DNA from: Gammaproteobacteria bacterium
GTDB taxonomy: Bacteria; Pseudomonadota; Gammaproteobacteria; Steroidobacterales; PWYM01
Length of the DNA stretch: 35,559 nucleotides
Direction: 5' to 3'
Assembly: GCA_003567475.1 (NCBI GenBank)
Contig: PWZL01000054.1
Coordinates: 1 to 35,559, forward strand
The notes below the pieces were generated by a model. It was given only the letters and a program-made list of their open reading frames with translations, had not been told where the DNA came from and made no database searches. Made by a program: the position numbers and the translations under genes. Positions 15,669 through 27,134 of the stretch are shown in pieces; positions within the stretch are counted from its first letter, which is position 1, and each line of letters starts with the position of its first letter.

Positions 15669-17572
15669 CAACGCTCCCGAGCGGCGAAATAGCGGTCCAT
15701 CACGGCGCGCGCGACGGGTGCGGCGACGCTGCTGCCGCTGCCGCCGTTTTCGACGATCACCGCAATGCTGATCTCCGGGGCTTCCGCCGGGGCGAAGGCG
15801 ACGAACAGCGCATGATCGCGCAGCCGTTCATCGATCTCGTCCTCATCGTATTCCTCATCCTGGCCTACGGAGAACACCTGCGCGGTGCCGGTCTTGCCAG
15901 CCACCAGGTAACTCGTGCCGCGCAGCTGCAATCGCGCCGTGCCGCGGGCCCCGCGGGTGACGGCAATCATCGAATCACGGATCAGGTCCCAGTGGCGCTC
16001 GTCCTCCAGCACCACCTGCGAGAGTTCGACCGAGGGCAGGTTGATCAGTTCGCCAGTCAGTGGGTCGGCGCTGGCGATGGCGAGGCGGGGCTGGATCCGC
16101 ACGCCCCGCCGGGCCAGCACCGCCGTGGAGTGAGCCAGCTGCAGCATGGTCGCGTTCATGTAGCCTTGGCCGATGGCGGCAATCACGGTTTCGCCGGGGA
16201 ACCAGGCCTGGTCCTCGCGTCGCCGGAAGGCGGCGCGTTTCCATTCCCGAGAGGGCACAAGGCCGGGCCGCTCCCCCTGGATGTCGATGCCGGTGCGCTC
16301 CCCCAGCCCCACGGCGCTCAGGAACTCGTGCATGCGGTCGATGCCGAGCGTGCTGCCATGCGCATAGAAGTACACATCGCAGGACTGGGCCATCGCCTCG
16401 ATGAGATCGACGTTGCCGTGGCCTTCGCGTCGCCAGTCGCGGAACCGATGCGAGCTTCCCGGCAGCCGGAAATGCCCGGGGCAGAACAGCCGCTCGCCCG
16501 GGCCGACCACCCGGTGGTGCAGCAGGGCCAGTGCCATCTGCGGCTTGATGGTCGACCCCGGCGGGTAGATGCCGCGCAGTGCGCGGTCGAACAGCGGGTT
16601 GTCCGGGTCGCTCAGTAACGCCTGGTAGTCGGTCTGGGAAATCCCCGTGCTGAACAGGTTGGGGTCGAACCCCGGCGTGGAGGCCATCGCGAGCACATCG
16701 CCGTCCCGGGTGTCGAGGACAACGACGGCACCCCGGCGTCCAGCCAGCGCTTCGATCGCTGCGAGCTGGAGATGGATGTCGAGCCCGAGCACCACATCCT
16801 GTCCGGGCACGGGCAGGCGACTGGTGCGTCGACCGTCGACGGTGGCGGGACGCTCGGCGGGCGTCTCCAGGCGCTGCAGGACCCTGCCACGCGCGTTCAC
16901 GACCACCTGCCGATAGCCCACCTGGCCATGCAGCAGGCTCTCGTAGGCGAACTCGACGCCGGTCTTGCCGACCTGTGAGGTGCCCGCGTAGTTGGCGCGC
17001 TCCAGTCGCTCCAGGTCACGGGCGCTGAGCCCGCCGACGTAGCCGACCGTGTGTGCCGTGGCGGCGCCGAAGGGGTAATGACGGCGGAGGCGGGCACGGA
17101 TATCGACCCCGGGGAAATGCTGGCGCCGCACGGCGAAGGTCGCGACCTGTTCGTCGTCCATGCGGAAGTTCAGCGTCACGGGTTCGAATCGTCGCTGTCG
17201 CCTCGCCAGCGCCAGGATGCGGTCGATTTCGCCGGGGGCGATCAGGTCAAGTTCCGCAAGGGCCGACAGGGTCGCGCGCATGTCGTCGACCTGCTCGGGG
17301 ATCAACTCCAGCTGATAGGCCGGCAGGTTTTCCGCCAGGATCTGGCCGTGGCGGTCGTAGATCAGCCCACGCGTGGGCGGCACCGGCTCGATCCGGATCC
17401 GATTGTCCTGAGAGAGGCCCGCGAAATGCGGGTGATTGAGCACCTGGAGCTGAACCAGGCGCGCGACCAGCACGCCGGTCAGCAGGACGATCACCACGGC
17501 CGCGGCGATCAGCCGACCGAAGAACAGGCGCTGCTCGCGCCAGGGGTCCTTGAAACGGATCCGTGGGGCCAC
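15668..17572 (-). CDS. mrdA: Penicillin-binding protein 2 (elongation-specific transpeptidase)
   Basis: Inner-membrane class B PBP that cross-links side-wall peptidoglycan and activates RodA. The protein has 634 residues. One transmembrane segment is at about 20-43; the non-catalytic pedestal follows with PPTRGLIYDRHG at 65-76; and the transpeptidase domain has YPPGSTIKP (nucleophile Ser340, Lys343), SCD (397-399) and AGKTGTAQ (Lys560). An acidic run EEYDED follows the KTG motif by about a dozen residues. The start is GTG at 17572, one base after the mreD stop. The gene lies directly between mreD and rodA, which joins the mre and mrd modules in one operon. Confidence 0.96.
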   Translation of the reverse strand: MAPRIRFKDPWREQRLFFGRLIAAAVVIVLLTGVLVARLVQLQVLNHPHFAGLSQDNRIRIEPVPPTRGLIYDRHGQILAENLPAYQLELIPEQVDDMRATLSALAELDLIAPGEIDRILALARRQRRFEPVTLNFRMDDEQVATFAVRRQHFPGVDIRARLRRHYPFGAATAHTVGYVGGLSARDLERLERANYAGTSQVGKTGVEFAYESLLHGQVGYRQVVVNARGRVLQRLETPAERPATVDGRRTSRLPVPGQDVVLGLDIHLQLAAIEALAGRRGAVVVLDTRDGDVLAMASTPGFDPNLFSTGISQTDYQALLSDPDNPLFDRALRGIYPPGSTIKPQMALALLHHRVVGPGERLFCPGHFRLPGSSHRFRDWRREGHGNVDLIEAMAQSCDVYFYAHGSTLGIDRMHEFLSAVGLGERTGIDIQGERPGLVPSREWKRAAFRRREDQAWFPGETVIAAIGQGYMNATMLQLAHSTAVLARRGVRIQPRLAIASADPLTGELINLPSVELSQVVLEDERHWDLIRDSMIAVTRGARGTARLQLRGTSYLVAGKTGTAQVFSVGQDEEYDEDEIDERLRDHALFVAFAPAEAPEISIAVIVENGGSGSSVAAPVARAVMDRYFAARER

Positions 17573-17573
17573 C

Positions 17574-18071
17574 TCAGAGACCCACCTGCGGGCGCGCGCT
17601 CTCGCGCAGGGCCCGCTCGCCGATGTGGAACACCAGCGGCCAGACCAGTGCCCCGGTGACCACCGGCCACCAGTAGGCGCTGGCTGGCATACCGCGGGAG
17701 GTGACCCCGTCGATCCAGAACAGCGTGAACTGATAGAGCGCGAGCAGCAGTGTCACGGCAATGGTCAGTTGGAGCATGGGAAACACCCGCAGTCGCAGTC
17801 GAAACCGCAGGACTGGATAGCTCGCGAGCATCAGGGCGAGCGCGTGCTGCCCCAGCAGCGCTCCGGTCAGCGTGTCCAGGAGCAGGCCCAGGATGAAGGC
17901 CCAGCCCAGGCCGAAGCGGCTTGGGGTGGTCAGGCACCAGAATACCAGCGCCAGCACGACCCAGTCGGGTCTCAGTGCTCCGGCCTGCGCCGGCAGCGGC
18001 ACGATGGCCAACGCCAACGCCAGCACCAGAGAGGCCAGTGCCGCAGCCATGACCGAGCGCTGTCCGGTCAT
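17574..18071 (-). CDS. mreD: Rod shape-determining membrane protein MreD
   Basis: Integral inner-membrane subunit of the elongasome that interacts with MreC. The protein has 165 residues with about five hydrophobic segments, and the family-typical RPDWVVLALVFWCL (34-47) and GLGWAFILGLLLDTLTGALLGQHAL (54-78). The ATG at 18071 overlaps the mreC TGA as ATGA, and the mrdA GTG follows after one base. The family is weakly conserved, so position between mreC and mrdA carries much of the identification. Confidence 0.93.
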   Translation of the reverse strand: MTGQRSVMAAALASLVLALALAIVPLPAQAGALRPDWVVLALVFWCLTTPSRFGLGWAFILGLLLDTLTGALLGQHALALMLASYPVLRFRLRLRVFPMLQLTIAVTLLLALYQFTLFWIDGVTSRGMPASAYWWPVVTGALVWPLVFHIGERALRESARPQVGL

Positions 18072-19006
18072 GGTGCCTGCCCGTCCGGCGACGGCCCGGA
18101 CCCGGGTGCGCCGGCCAGGGTCCCGGGGTCGGCGCGCTCCGTCTGCTCTGCCGGCGCTTCCTCCTCGCCGGTCCGGCTGCTCCAGACCAGCAGCACCTCG
18201 CGGGCCCGCAGCAGGCCTGCGGCCGGTTCGGCCGAGATCTGCGCGAAAGCCTCGCCGGGCCGGCGTTCGACCCGACGTACGGTGGCCACTGGATAGCCGC
18301 TGGGGAAAGTGCCGCCAAGTCCCGACGACACCAGCAGGTCGCCCTCGTCGATGTCCGCGCTGTTCGGCAGAAACGGCAGTGACAGGTGTTCGGTGTCGCC
18401 CGTGCCCATGGCGATGGTCCGCAGCCCGTTCCGGTTGACGATGACCGGCAGCGCGTGGTCGGCGTCGCTGATCATGATGGCCTCGGCCGTCAGCGGCTGT
18501 ACCCGCACCACCTGGCCGAGGACGCCGTTGGCATCGAGCAGCGCCTGGCCGACATGGACCCCATGCCGGGTGCCTTTGTTGACCGTGAAGCGATGACGGA
18601 AGGGATCGAGGTCCACGGCCAGGATCTCGGCCACCAGCACGCGGTCGGCCGCCTGGCGGCTGGCGCCCATCATGGCCCGCAGCCGGGCGTTCTCTGCCTC
18701 CAGCGCCGCCAGCCGCTGCAGCTGAACCTGGAGATCCAGACGATCGTCGCGCAGCTGGTTGAGCTCGTCCATGAGCGCCTGGCGAGTGGCTGTGGCATCG
18801 CCGGCCCAGTGCCAGGTGGCGAAGGGCAGGTTCACCACCGCCTGCAGTGGAAACAACACGACCGAGAGCGCATCGCGGATGGCGGCCAGGTGCTGCTGGC
18901 GGTGATCGGTGATCATCAGGCCGGCGGCGATCAGCGCAAGCAGGAAGAATTTCGGCCCGAGCGCGAGCCCCCAGGCGGGTCCTACGGCTTCCCTGCGTCG
19001 CGACAT
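18068..19006 (-). CDS. mreC: Rod shape-determining protein MreC
   Basis: Bitopic inner-membrane protein whose periplasmic part binds and switches PBP2 to its active state. The protein has 312 residues: a short cytoplasmic start; a membrane segment about 18-35; a coiled coil about 75-115 rich in Leu and Glu (QLQRLAALEAENARLRAMMG); two beta domains with VNKGTRHGVHVGQALLDANG at about 142-161 and the GDLLVSSGLGGTFPSGYPVA signature near 222-241; and a Glu- and Pro-rich disordered end after about 280. The ATG at 19006 lies 108 bases after the mreB stop, the only long gap in the operon. The ribosome binding site is weak. Confidence 0.95.
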   Translation of the reverse strand: MSRRREAVGPAWGLALGPKFFLLALIAAGLMITDHRQQHLAAIRDALSVVLFPLQAVVNLPFATWHWAGDATATRQALMDELNQLRDDRLDLQVQLQRLAALEAENARLRAMMGASRQAADRVLVAEILAVDLDPFRHRFTVNKGTRHGVHVGQALLDANGVLGQVVRVQPLTAEAIMISDADHALPVIVNRNGLRTIAMGTGDTEHLSLPFLPNSADIDEGDLLVSSGLGGTFPSGYPVATVRRVERRPGEAFAQISAEPAAGLLRAREVLLVWSSRTGEEEAPAEQTERADPGTLAGAPGSGPSPDGQAP

Positions 19007-19056
19007 GTCTATGATTTCACGGGCAAATAGCCCTCGCCCGGTGACTCTGGATACCC

Positions 19057-19077
19057 GCCTGCGATCATAACGCAGGC
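19057..19077. other. Stem-loop between mreB and mreC
   Basis: A 7-bp perfect stem GCCTGCG/CGCAGGC with loop ATCATAA lies in the 108-base gap after mreB. A smaller GGGC-AAATA-GCCC hairpin lies at 19021-19033. No run of T follows the stem in the direction of mreC, so it does not look like a strong intrinsic terminator. It could be a processing site, a partial terminator or an mRNA-stability element that separates high mreB expression from lower mreC expression. No function is shown by the sequence. Confidence 0.4.
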
Positions 19078-19114
19078 CGCGGCGCCCTGTAGGGGAATCG
19101 CGCGCTGTGCGGGA

Positions 19115-20555
<1,441 letters not shown>

Positions 20556-20559
<4 letters not shown>

Positions 20560-22019
20560 CCGCACTGCATGCCGAGACCCTGGCGGAGCTGGCCGGGCGC
20601 CTGGCCCGCGGCGACTGTTCCAGCGTCGAGCTCACCCGCCACTTTCTCTCGCGCATCGCGGCCCATGACGCCGGGCTCAACTGCTTCATCAGTGTGCTCG
20701 AGGCCCGCGCCCTGGCCCAGGCCGAAGCGGCGGATCGTCGGCGCGCGCGGGGTGAGGCCGGGCCGCTGAGCGGCCTGCCGATCGCCCACAAGGACATCTT
20801 CTGCGCGCGTGACACCCGGACCACCTGCGGCTCGCGGATGCTTGAGGGCTTTGTGTCGCCGTATGACGCGGCCGTGGTGGAACGGCTCGATGCCGCCGGT
20901 GTGGTGACGCTGGGCAAGACCAACATGGACGAATTCGCCATGGGGTCGTCGAATGAAACGAGCTACTTCGGGCCGGTGCGCAACCCCTGGGACCCGGCAC
21001 GTGTGCCCGGCGGCTCCTCCGGTGGCTCGGCAGCCGCGGTGGCCGCGGGCCTGGCACCAGCGGCCACCGGCACCGACACCGGCGGCTCGATCCGCCAGCC
21101 TGCGGCGCTGACCGGTCTGACGGGCCTGAAACCCACCTACGGACGGGTGTCGCGCTGGGGCATGGTCGCGTTCGCCTCCAGCCTCGACCAGGCCGGCACG
21201 CTGACGCGCAGTGCCGAGGACGCAGCACTGCTGCTGGCGGCTATCGCCGGGGCGGATCGCCGGGATTCGACCAGTGTCGAGGCGGCTGTGCCGGATTATC
21301 GCGAGGCCCTCGATGCCGAGCCGGGACGCCTGCGCATCGGGGTGCCGCGGGGGTTCTTCGATGAAGGACTGGAAGCGGGCGTGGCCGTGGCCGTTCGCGA
21401 GGCCCTGGGCGAATACGAGCGTCAGGGCGCCGCGCTTGTCGAAGTCGATCTGCCCAACCTGCAGCTGTCGGTGCCCACCTACTATGTGGTCGCGCCCGCC
21501 GAGGCCTCGTCCAATCTCTCGCGCTTCGACGGGGTGCGCTTCGGCCACCGCTGCGAGGCCCCGCAGGACCTGCTCGATCTCTATGAACGCAGCCGGGGCG
21601 AGGGCTTCGGCGCAGAGGTCAAGCGGCGCATCATGACCGGGACCTATGTCCTCTCGGCCGGCTACTATGACGCCTACTATCTGAAAGCCCAGCAGGTGCG
21701 CCAGCTGATCACGGCGGATTTCGCCCGTGCGTTCGAGCGCGTGGATCTGCTGATGGGCCCGACGACCCCCACACCGGCCTTTGAACTGGGTGCGAAGACC
21801 GCTGATCCGGTGCAGATGTATCTGAACGATATCTACACGATCGGCGTCAACCTGGCCGGGTTGCCGGGCATCAGCATTCCCTGTGGCGAGGTGGCCGGTC
21901 TGCCGGTCGGCCTGCAGATCATCGCCCCGCATTTCGGCGAGGCCGCGCTGCTGGGCGCGGCCCATCGCTATCAGCGGGCCACCGACTGGCACCGCCGCCT
22001 GCCGGCGGCCTACGCCTGA
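20556..22019 (+). CDS. gatA: Aspartyl/glutamyl-tRNA amidotransferase subunit A
   Basis: Amidase-signature subunit that hydrolyses glutamine (or asparagine) and sends ammonia through a channel to GatB. The protein has 487 residues. The Ser-cisSer-Lys triad is complete: Lys79 in AHKD, Ser154 in [15 protein letters not shown] and Ser178 in [10 protein letters not shown], the same numbering as Staphylococcus aureus Gat[15 protein letters not shown] (121-134) and [18 protein letters not shown] are further signatures. The ATG at 20556 overlaps the gatC stop (ATGA). gatB follows after 10 bases. Confidence 0.97.
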
Positions 22020-22029
22020 GGCGCCTGCC

Positions 22030-23463
22030 ATGAGCTGGGAAACGGTCATCGGCCTGGAAATTCATGCGCAGCTGTCGACCCGGAGCAAAATCTTCTCCGG
22101 CAGCGCCACCACCTATGGCGCCGAGCCGAACACGCAGGCCAGCCTGGTCGATCTCGGCTATCCGGGCGTCTTGCCGGTGCTCAACGCCGAGGTCGTGAGC
22201 ATGGCCATCCGCTTCGGTCTGGCAACCGACTGCAACATCGCCCCGCGCTCGGTGTTCGCACGCAAGAACTACTTCTACCCCGATCTGCCCAAGGGCTACC
22301 AGATCAGCCAGTACGAACTGCCCATCGTGCACGGTGGATCGCTCGACATCGATCTGCCGGAGGGCGGCCGCAAGCGTATCGGCATCACCCGTGCGCATCT
22401 TGAAGAGGATGCCGGCAAGAGTCTCCACGAGGACTTCCACGGCATGACGGGCATCGATCTGAACCGCGCAGGGACACCGCTGCTGGAGATCGTCTCGGAG
22501 CCCGACCTGCGCTCGCCGGAGGAGGCGGTGGCCTACCTGCGCCGTATCCATCAGCTGGTACGCTGGCTGGGGATCTGCGACGGCAACATGCAGGAAGGCT
22601 CGTTCCGCTGTGATGCCAACATCTCGATCCGCCCGCGCGGCGAGACCCGGCTGGGCACGCGCACCGAGCTGAAAAATCTGAACTCCTTCCGCTTCATCGA
22701 CCGGGCGATTCGCCACGAGGTGGAGCGCCAGATCGAACTGGTGGAAGACGGCGGCAAGGTGGTGCAGGAAACCCGCCTGTACGATCCGGAGCGCGACATC
22801 ACCCGGCCGATGCGCAGCAAGGAAGAGGCGAACGATTACCGCTACTTCCCCGATCCGGACCTTCTGCCCGTGCTCATCGAAACGGCCACCATCGAGGCCA
22901 TCCGGGCCAGCCTGCCGGAACTGCCGACGGCGCGGCGTGAACGTTTCGTGCGCGAGTACGGCCTGTCGGAGTACGACGCGGGGGTGCTCACGAGCAGCCG
23001 GGAACTCGCTGACTATTTCGAAGCGGCCGTGGAGGCGGTCCCCGGCGCGGCCAAGCTGGTGGCCAACTGGACCATGGGTGAGCTGACCGCGGTGCTGAAG
23101 CGCGAGGGCCTGGACATCACCGACAGTCGGGTCGATGCCCGGGCCCTGGCCGGCCTGGTCGCGAGGATTCATGACGAGACCATCTCCGGCAAGATCGCCA
23201 AGGAAGTGTTCGAGGCGATGTGGGCCGGCGCAGGCGATGCTGACAGCGTGATCGAGGCCCGCGGCCTGAAGCAGATCACCGATACCGGGGCGCTGGAGGC
23301 GATCGTCGCCGAGGTGGTTGCGGACCACCCCGAGCAGGCGGCCGAGTACCGCGCAGGCAAACACAAGCTGATGGGCTTTTTCGTTGGCCAGGTGATGAAG
23401 CGCACCCAGGGCAAGGCCAATCCCGGTCAGGTCAACGGGCTGATCAAGGCCGTGCTGGAATGA
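22030..23463 (+). CDS. gatB: Aspartyl/glutamyl-tRNA amidotransferase subunit B
   Basis: Kinase-transamidase subunit that phosphorylates the misacylated tRNA carboxylate and then amidates it. From the ATG at 22030 the protein has 477 residues. It starts with the family signature [13 protein letters not shown]; then [14 protein letters not shown], the catalytic cradle segment [28 protein letters not shown] and [10 protein letters not shown]. The C-terminal YqeY-like tRNA-binding domain runs from about 330 to the end. The frame is open upstream inside gatA, but only this ATG gives the family N-terminus. hslO overlaps its stop by 4 bases. Confidence 0.97.
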   Translation: MSWETVIGLEIHAQLSTRSKIFSGSATTYGAEPNTQASLVDLGYPGVLPVLNAEVVSMAIRFGLATDCNIAPRSVFARKNYFYPDLPKGYQISQYELPIVHGGSLDIDLPEGGRKRIGITRAHLEEDAGKSLHEDFHGMTGIDLNRAGTPLLEIVSEPDLRSPEEAVAYLRRIHQLVRWLGICDGNMQEGSFRCDANISIRPRGETRLGTRTELKNLNSFRFIDRAIRHEVERQIELVEDGGKVVQETRLYDPERDITRPMRSKEEANDYRYFPDPDLLPVLIETATIEAIRASLPELPTARRERFVREYGLSEYDAGVLTSSRELADYFEAAVEAVPGAAKLVANWTMGELTAVLKREGLDITDSRVDARALAGLVARIHDETISGKIAKEVFEAMWAGAGDADSVIEARGLKQITDTGALEAIVAEVVADHPEQAAEYRAGKHKLMGFFVGQVMKRTQGKANPGQVNGLIKAVLE

Positions 23464-24326
23464 GGCAGGCGGACCAGGTGCGCGCCTTCCTGTTCGAAGG
23501 CGCCGGCATCCGCGGTCGGCTGGTGCGTATCGACCAGACCTGGCGGGAGATGCTCGAGCGCCACGAGTACTCGGCGGATGTGGCGGCGTTGCTGGGGCAG
23601 GCCGCCGCCGCGGGGGTGCTGCTCGCGGACAACCTCAAGGGTCGCGGCAGCGTGCATGTCCAGATTCAGGGCGAGGGCGATCTTCGTCTGTTGCTGGTGC
23701 AGTGTGACCATGCGTTGAACCTGCGGGGGCTCGCGCGCGGTGAACGCCTCGACGGCGAGGGCTCGATGCGTGAGCTTCTGGGGGAGGGCCGCATGATGGT
23801 CACCGTCGATCCCGGCCCCGGCCAGGAGCGCTACCAGGGGATCGTGGCCCTGGCCGGTGAGTCCCTGGCCGAGTCGCTCGAGGGGTATTTCCGTGACTCC
23901 GCGCAGCTGCTCACACGCCTTTGGCTGGGGGTCAGCGGCGGCAGCGCCGTCGGGCTGATGCTGCAGCGGCTGCCGGATGCCACGATCGATGAGGAAGACT
24001 GGCGCACGCTCGGCCTGCTGGCCGACACCGCCCGCCTCGCGGAACTCGCCGAGCTGTCTGCCGCCGAGCTGCTGCGCCGCCTGTTTGTCGGCTACGACGT
24101 CCGCCTGTTCGATGCGCGGCCGATCGGTTACGACTGCCGCTGCACCCGCGAGCATCTCGACAATGTGATCCGCTTGCTGGGTCGCGAGGAAATCGAAAGC
24201 ATCCTGGCCGAGCAGGGCGGGCTGGAACTCAATTGCGAGTTCTGCAACAAGGCGTTCCAGTTCGCGCCTGAGGAGGCCCGCGCGGCGCTGGGCGGCGAGT
24301 CGCCGGACGGCAGCACACTGCATTGA
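23460..24326 (+). CDS. hslO: Redox-regulated chaperone Hsp33
   Basis: Holdase that is inactive when reduced and zinc-bound, and becomes active on oxidative unfolding or by hypochlorous acid. The protein has 288 residues. The C-terminal zinc switch is intact: Cys226-x-Cys228 (DCRCTREH) and Cys259-x2-Cys262 (NCEFCNK), with the same 33-residue distance as E. coli Hsp33. Upstream parts are [19 protein letters not shown] at about 43-61 and [20 protein letters not shown] at about 124-143. The ATG at 23460 overlaps the gatB stop as ATGA, so it is expressed as the fourth gene of the gat operon. Confidence 0.97.
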   Translation: MRQADQVRAFLFEGAGIRGRLVRIDQTWREMLERHEYSADVAALLGQAAAAGVLLADNLKGRGSVHVQIQGEGDLRLLLVQCDHALNLRGLARGERLDGEGSMRELLGEGRMMVTVDPGPGQERYQGIVALAGESLAESLEGYFRDSAQLLTRLWLGVSGGSAVGLMLQRLPDATIDEEDWRTLGLLADTARLAELAELSAAELLRRLFVGYDVRLFDARPIGYDCRCTREHLDNVIRLLGREEIESILAEQGGLELNCEFCNKAFQFAPEEARAALGGESPDGSTLH

Positions 24327-24360
24327 GGACGCCTCGCGGCGCGGTGGCCGCGAGGCGTCC
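24327..24360. terminator. Bidirectional stem-loop between hslO and the M14 peptidase gene
   Basis: A perfect 14-bp inverted repeat, GGACGCCTCGCGGC (24327-24340) and GCCGCGAGGCGTCC (24347-24360), encloses a 6-base loop. It starts right after the hslO stop and lies between two convergent genes. The stem is symmetric, so it can act for both transcripts. No U-run follows on either side, which is common for GC-rich genomes but makes the efficiency uncertain. Confidence 0.75.
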
Positions 24361-24378
24361 TGACGATTCGCGTGCGGG

Positions 24379-27084
24379 TCAGCGGCGAGGACGCGTCCGC
24401 GCAGGCGCCCGGAGCACGGCGTTGGCCAGCAGGACTTCCAGACCGTCGTGCATCGCCCGCCAGGTCGGATCGGTGGTGAAGGCGATCATGTAGCCCCGGC
24501 CCAGCGGCTCGAGCGCAATGACCGGCTTGAAGGCCAGCTGATCGCGGTTCTCCGGCCAGACCGCCCCCGAGGCCACCAAGCCCTCCGCTGCGGCAAAGCT
24601 CACCGCGTTGACCCCCTGGTCGAGTCGCAGGGGCGAGTAGATCGCCGTGCCCTGATAGAGCACATAGACGCTCTCGGCCGCGCCCGCGGTCAGCCAGTGC
24701 TCGGCGTCGACGTCGGCGCGCAGCAGCGCGCCGGCGACGGTGTCGGGGGGGGCCTGCGGGGGCTGGATGGCGGCGAGGTAGGCCGCGGCGTCGGCGATTC
24801 GTGTGCCCGGTAGGCTGCGCGGGGCATCTTTCTCGTCATCCGCCGCGTCTGTCGGCTCTTCGCGCCAGGCGTCTTCACGCCGCAGTGACATCAAGCCGTG
24901 AGCGGGCTCCGCAAGATAGCCTACGGCGCCCCCCAGACCGATCAGCACGCCCCCTCGGCGCACCCAGTCGCGCAGTTCTTCGGCGGCACCGCCACCCAGA
25001 ACCCCAGCATAATCGCCGCCCTGGGGCAGGATGATGACGTCGAAGCGGTCAAGTGCCCGCCCGGCGAACGTGTGGCCTCGGAGCACCGTGACCGGGAGGT
25101 CGAAATGCCGTTCAAGGATGAAGCGCGTGGCACCAGCGCCGGTGGGCGAGGTCGGGCGATCCCAGAGCAGGGCGACCCGCGGGGCGCGCAGGCGTGGCAT
25201 TTTTGCAGAACCGAAGTTCGGACCTTCAGTGATCCAGCTGTCGTCCACACCCACGATCTGGACACCGGTGTGCTGTGCCAGGGTCTCGAGCAGGCTCACG
25301 AGGTCGTCGGGGTTGCCGGCCCGCGGGATGACCAGCGACCCTCCGGGCCAACGCCGCCCCGCCGTCTCGAAGGCCTCGTCGGCAGACTGCACCGTCAGAC
25401 CTGAGCGCAGGGCACGCGACAGGAAAGCGGCGGCTTCGCGTTCGCCCCATGCCACCAGGAACGCCACTCTCGCGCCGGTGTTGTCGACGCTTCCCCGCTG
25501 CGGTGGGTCGGCGTCGACTGCCGTCAGCGACACGCGCGGCAGCGCATTGCAGCGCTCGACCTCAAGATTGCGCATCAGTGGCAGCGACCAGGCCGTGACG
25601 TCGTAAATCTCGTCAGGCAGCCCGCGTTCGCGCCGGCGCTTCTGTTCCGCCATGAAGTCGCTTTCGATGTCGATCTGTCGGTCCAGCAGCACGCGGACGA
25701 GGCGTGAGGCGGGCTGGGCGAGGTCGATGATGTAACTGCCGCGCGCATAGTCCGTGGTGCAGGCGCGGAAGTCGGCGTCGGCGCGGCTGACGTCGACCCG
25801 TTGGCTGGCCAGCAGTCGCGCCAGGCGGTCGGCGCCGGCCTGGTCGCGCTGCGTGGGCAGCAGCACATAGCGGCCCTCGGCAGCGCGCCGTCCGGTGTCG
25901 ATGGCGCTGACCTGGTAGTCGTAGAAGTCGTTCAGCCAGCGAGCGCGCTCGCGCGCGACCGTCTCAATGGTGGCGAGCGAGGCGACCGACTGGTTCCAGA
26001 TGGTGTCGGCGAAACTCAGGCGTTCGCCGTTGCTGCGCCGGGCGACCAGACCACGGGCCGAACCCTGCTCATAGGTCATGCCGGCCGCGCCGAAGTGGTG
26101 GGGCCAGCCGTCACCGTAGCCCGGATAGAACAGGTCGAAGATCTCGCGGGTGAAATACTCGATACCGAAGCGGTCGAACCACTCCGCATTGTTGCGTCCG
26201 ATCGCCTCACGCAGGCGCGCCTGGGCCGGGGTCAGCAACGGATTGGTGGGCGCTGCGGCCGGAGGGAAGAAATACGTCTGGTCGGTGCCCATCTCATGCA
26301 CGTCGGCGACCACGACAGGCAGCCACTCCAGCATCGCGCGCGTGTGGGCACGGGTTTCCGGCTGGGTCTGCGCGAACCAGTCACGGTTGAGATCGAACAC
26401 ATAGTGATTGAAGCGGCCACCAGGCCAGGGCTGATCGCGCTCCGCCGAGCCGGGGTCATCGTCGGCCTCGAGCCCGCGCGCAGCGACCGTCGAGGCGATG
26501 AAGCGCTCGCGGCCGTCCGGATTCTGCAACGGATTGAGAATCACGACGGTCTCGTCGAGGATCTGGGTGACGCGGTCGTCGCCGCGGGCCGCCAGCAGGT
26601 GATAGGCGACGTACAGCGCCGCATCGGTGGTGCTGATCTCATCGCCGTGGACCGCGTAGGCCAGCCACACGGGCGCGGGCAGGTCGTCGATCAGGCGCTG
26701 TGCCGCGGCACGGTCGGTCTGTCGCGGATCCCCCAGACGCTGCATGCCGGCCTGGATCTCGTCGAGACGCGCCATGTTGCGCTCGCTGGTGATCACCGCG
26801 AGCACCAGGTCCCGTCCCTGCCAGCTCTGGCCGATTCGCACCACGCGCAGCCGCTCCGGTGCCGCCGCCTCCAGGGCCTCGAGGTAGGCCAGCATGTCGC
26901 GATGGTCGACAAGCGCCTCGCCGAGGGCAAAGCCGGTCACGCTCTCCAGCGCGGGGATCGCGGGATCGTAGTCCGCGTCCGGCCAGGCCGCCATCGGCTC
27001 ACCGCGCGGCAGCGAGGGGGGGTCGGCGAGTGCAGGGCCCCACGCGGGGAGGATGAGGCACAGGGCAAGCAACAGACGATACAT
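24379..27084 (-). CDS. Periplasmic M14-family zinc carboxypeptidase-like protein with C-terminal GATase-like region
   Basis: Predicted exported metallopeptidase of 901 residues. The ATG at 27084 is chosen because GGAG lies 7 bases upstream and a signal peptide follows at once (hydrophobic 3-16, cleavage near ALA at 18-20). The M14 zinc site is visible: VHGDE (His146, Glu149) and DVHEMG (His263); NPDGRERF and DLNRDWF carry the usual substrate-binding Asn/Arg; Glu339 in YEQGSARG is the probable general base. A long middle region of unknown role follows. Residues about 630-720 look like a class I glutamine-amidotransferase-like alpha/beta fold (VALLWDRP, DVIILPQGGDY, WVRRGGVLIGLGG), apparently without a nucleophile Cys at the elbow. 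The substrate is unknown. It lies 50 bases downstream of the ggt-like gene, so peptide or glutathione scavenging is an inference from context. Confidence 0.85.
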   Translation of the reverse strand: MYRLLLALCLILPAWGPALADPPSLPRGEPMAAWPDADYDPAIPALESVTGFALGEALVDHRDMLAYLEALEAAAPERLRVVRIGQSWQGRDLVLAVITSERNMARLDEIQAGMQRLGDPRQTDRAAAQRLIDDLPAPVWLAYAVHGDEISTTDAALYVAYHLLAARGDDRVTQILDETVVILNPLQNPDGRERFIASTVAARGLEADDDPGSAERDQPWPGGRFNHYVFDLNRDWFAQTQPETRAHTRAMLEWLPVVVADVHEMGTDQTYFFPPAAAPTNPLLTPAQARLREAIGRNNAEWFDRFGIEYFTREIFDLFYPGYGDGWPHHFGAAGMTYEQGSARGLVARRSNGERLSFADTIWNQSVASLATIETVARERARWLNDFYDYQVSAIDTGRRAAEGRYVLLPTQRDQAGADRLARLLASQRVDVSRADADFRACTTDYARGSYIIDLAQPASRLVRVLLDRQIDIESDFMAEQKRRRERGLPDEIYDVTAWSLPLMRNLEVERCNALPRVSLTAVDADPPQRGSVDNTGARVAFLVAWGEREAAAFLSRALRSGLTVQSADEAFETAGRRWPGGSLVIPRAGNPDDLVSLLETLAQHTGVQIVGVDDSWITEGPNFGSAKMPRLRAPRVALLWDRPTSPTGAGATRFILERHFDLPVTVLRGHTFAGRALDRFDVIILPQGGDYAGVLGGGAAEELRDWVRRGGVLIGLGGAVGYLAEPAHGLMSLRREDAWREEPTDAADDEKDAPRSLPGTRIADAAAYLAAIQPPQAPPDTVAGALLRADVDAEHWLTAGAAESVYVLYQGTAIYSPLRLDQGVNAVSFAAAEGLVASGAVWPENRDQLAFKPVIALEPLGRGYMIAFTTDPTWRAMHDGLEVLLANAVLRAPARTRPRR

Positions 27085-27091
27085 GCACGGT

Positions 27092-27095
27092 CTCC
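27092..27095 (-). promoter_or_regulatory. Ribosome binding site of the M14 peptidase gene
   Basis: GGAG on the minus strand lies 7 bases before the ATG at 27084. It supports this start over an in-frame codon 33 bases further upstream, which would place eleven extra residues before the signal peptide. Confidence 0.6.
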
Positions 27096-27134
27096 GTGGT
27101 GTGGGTCGGGCAGGCAACCCCTATTTTGGCATGC

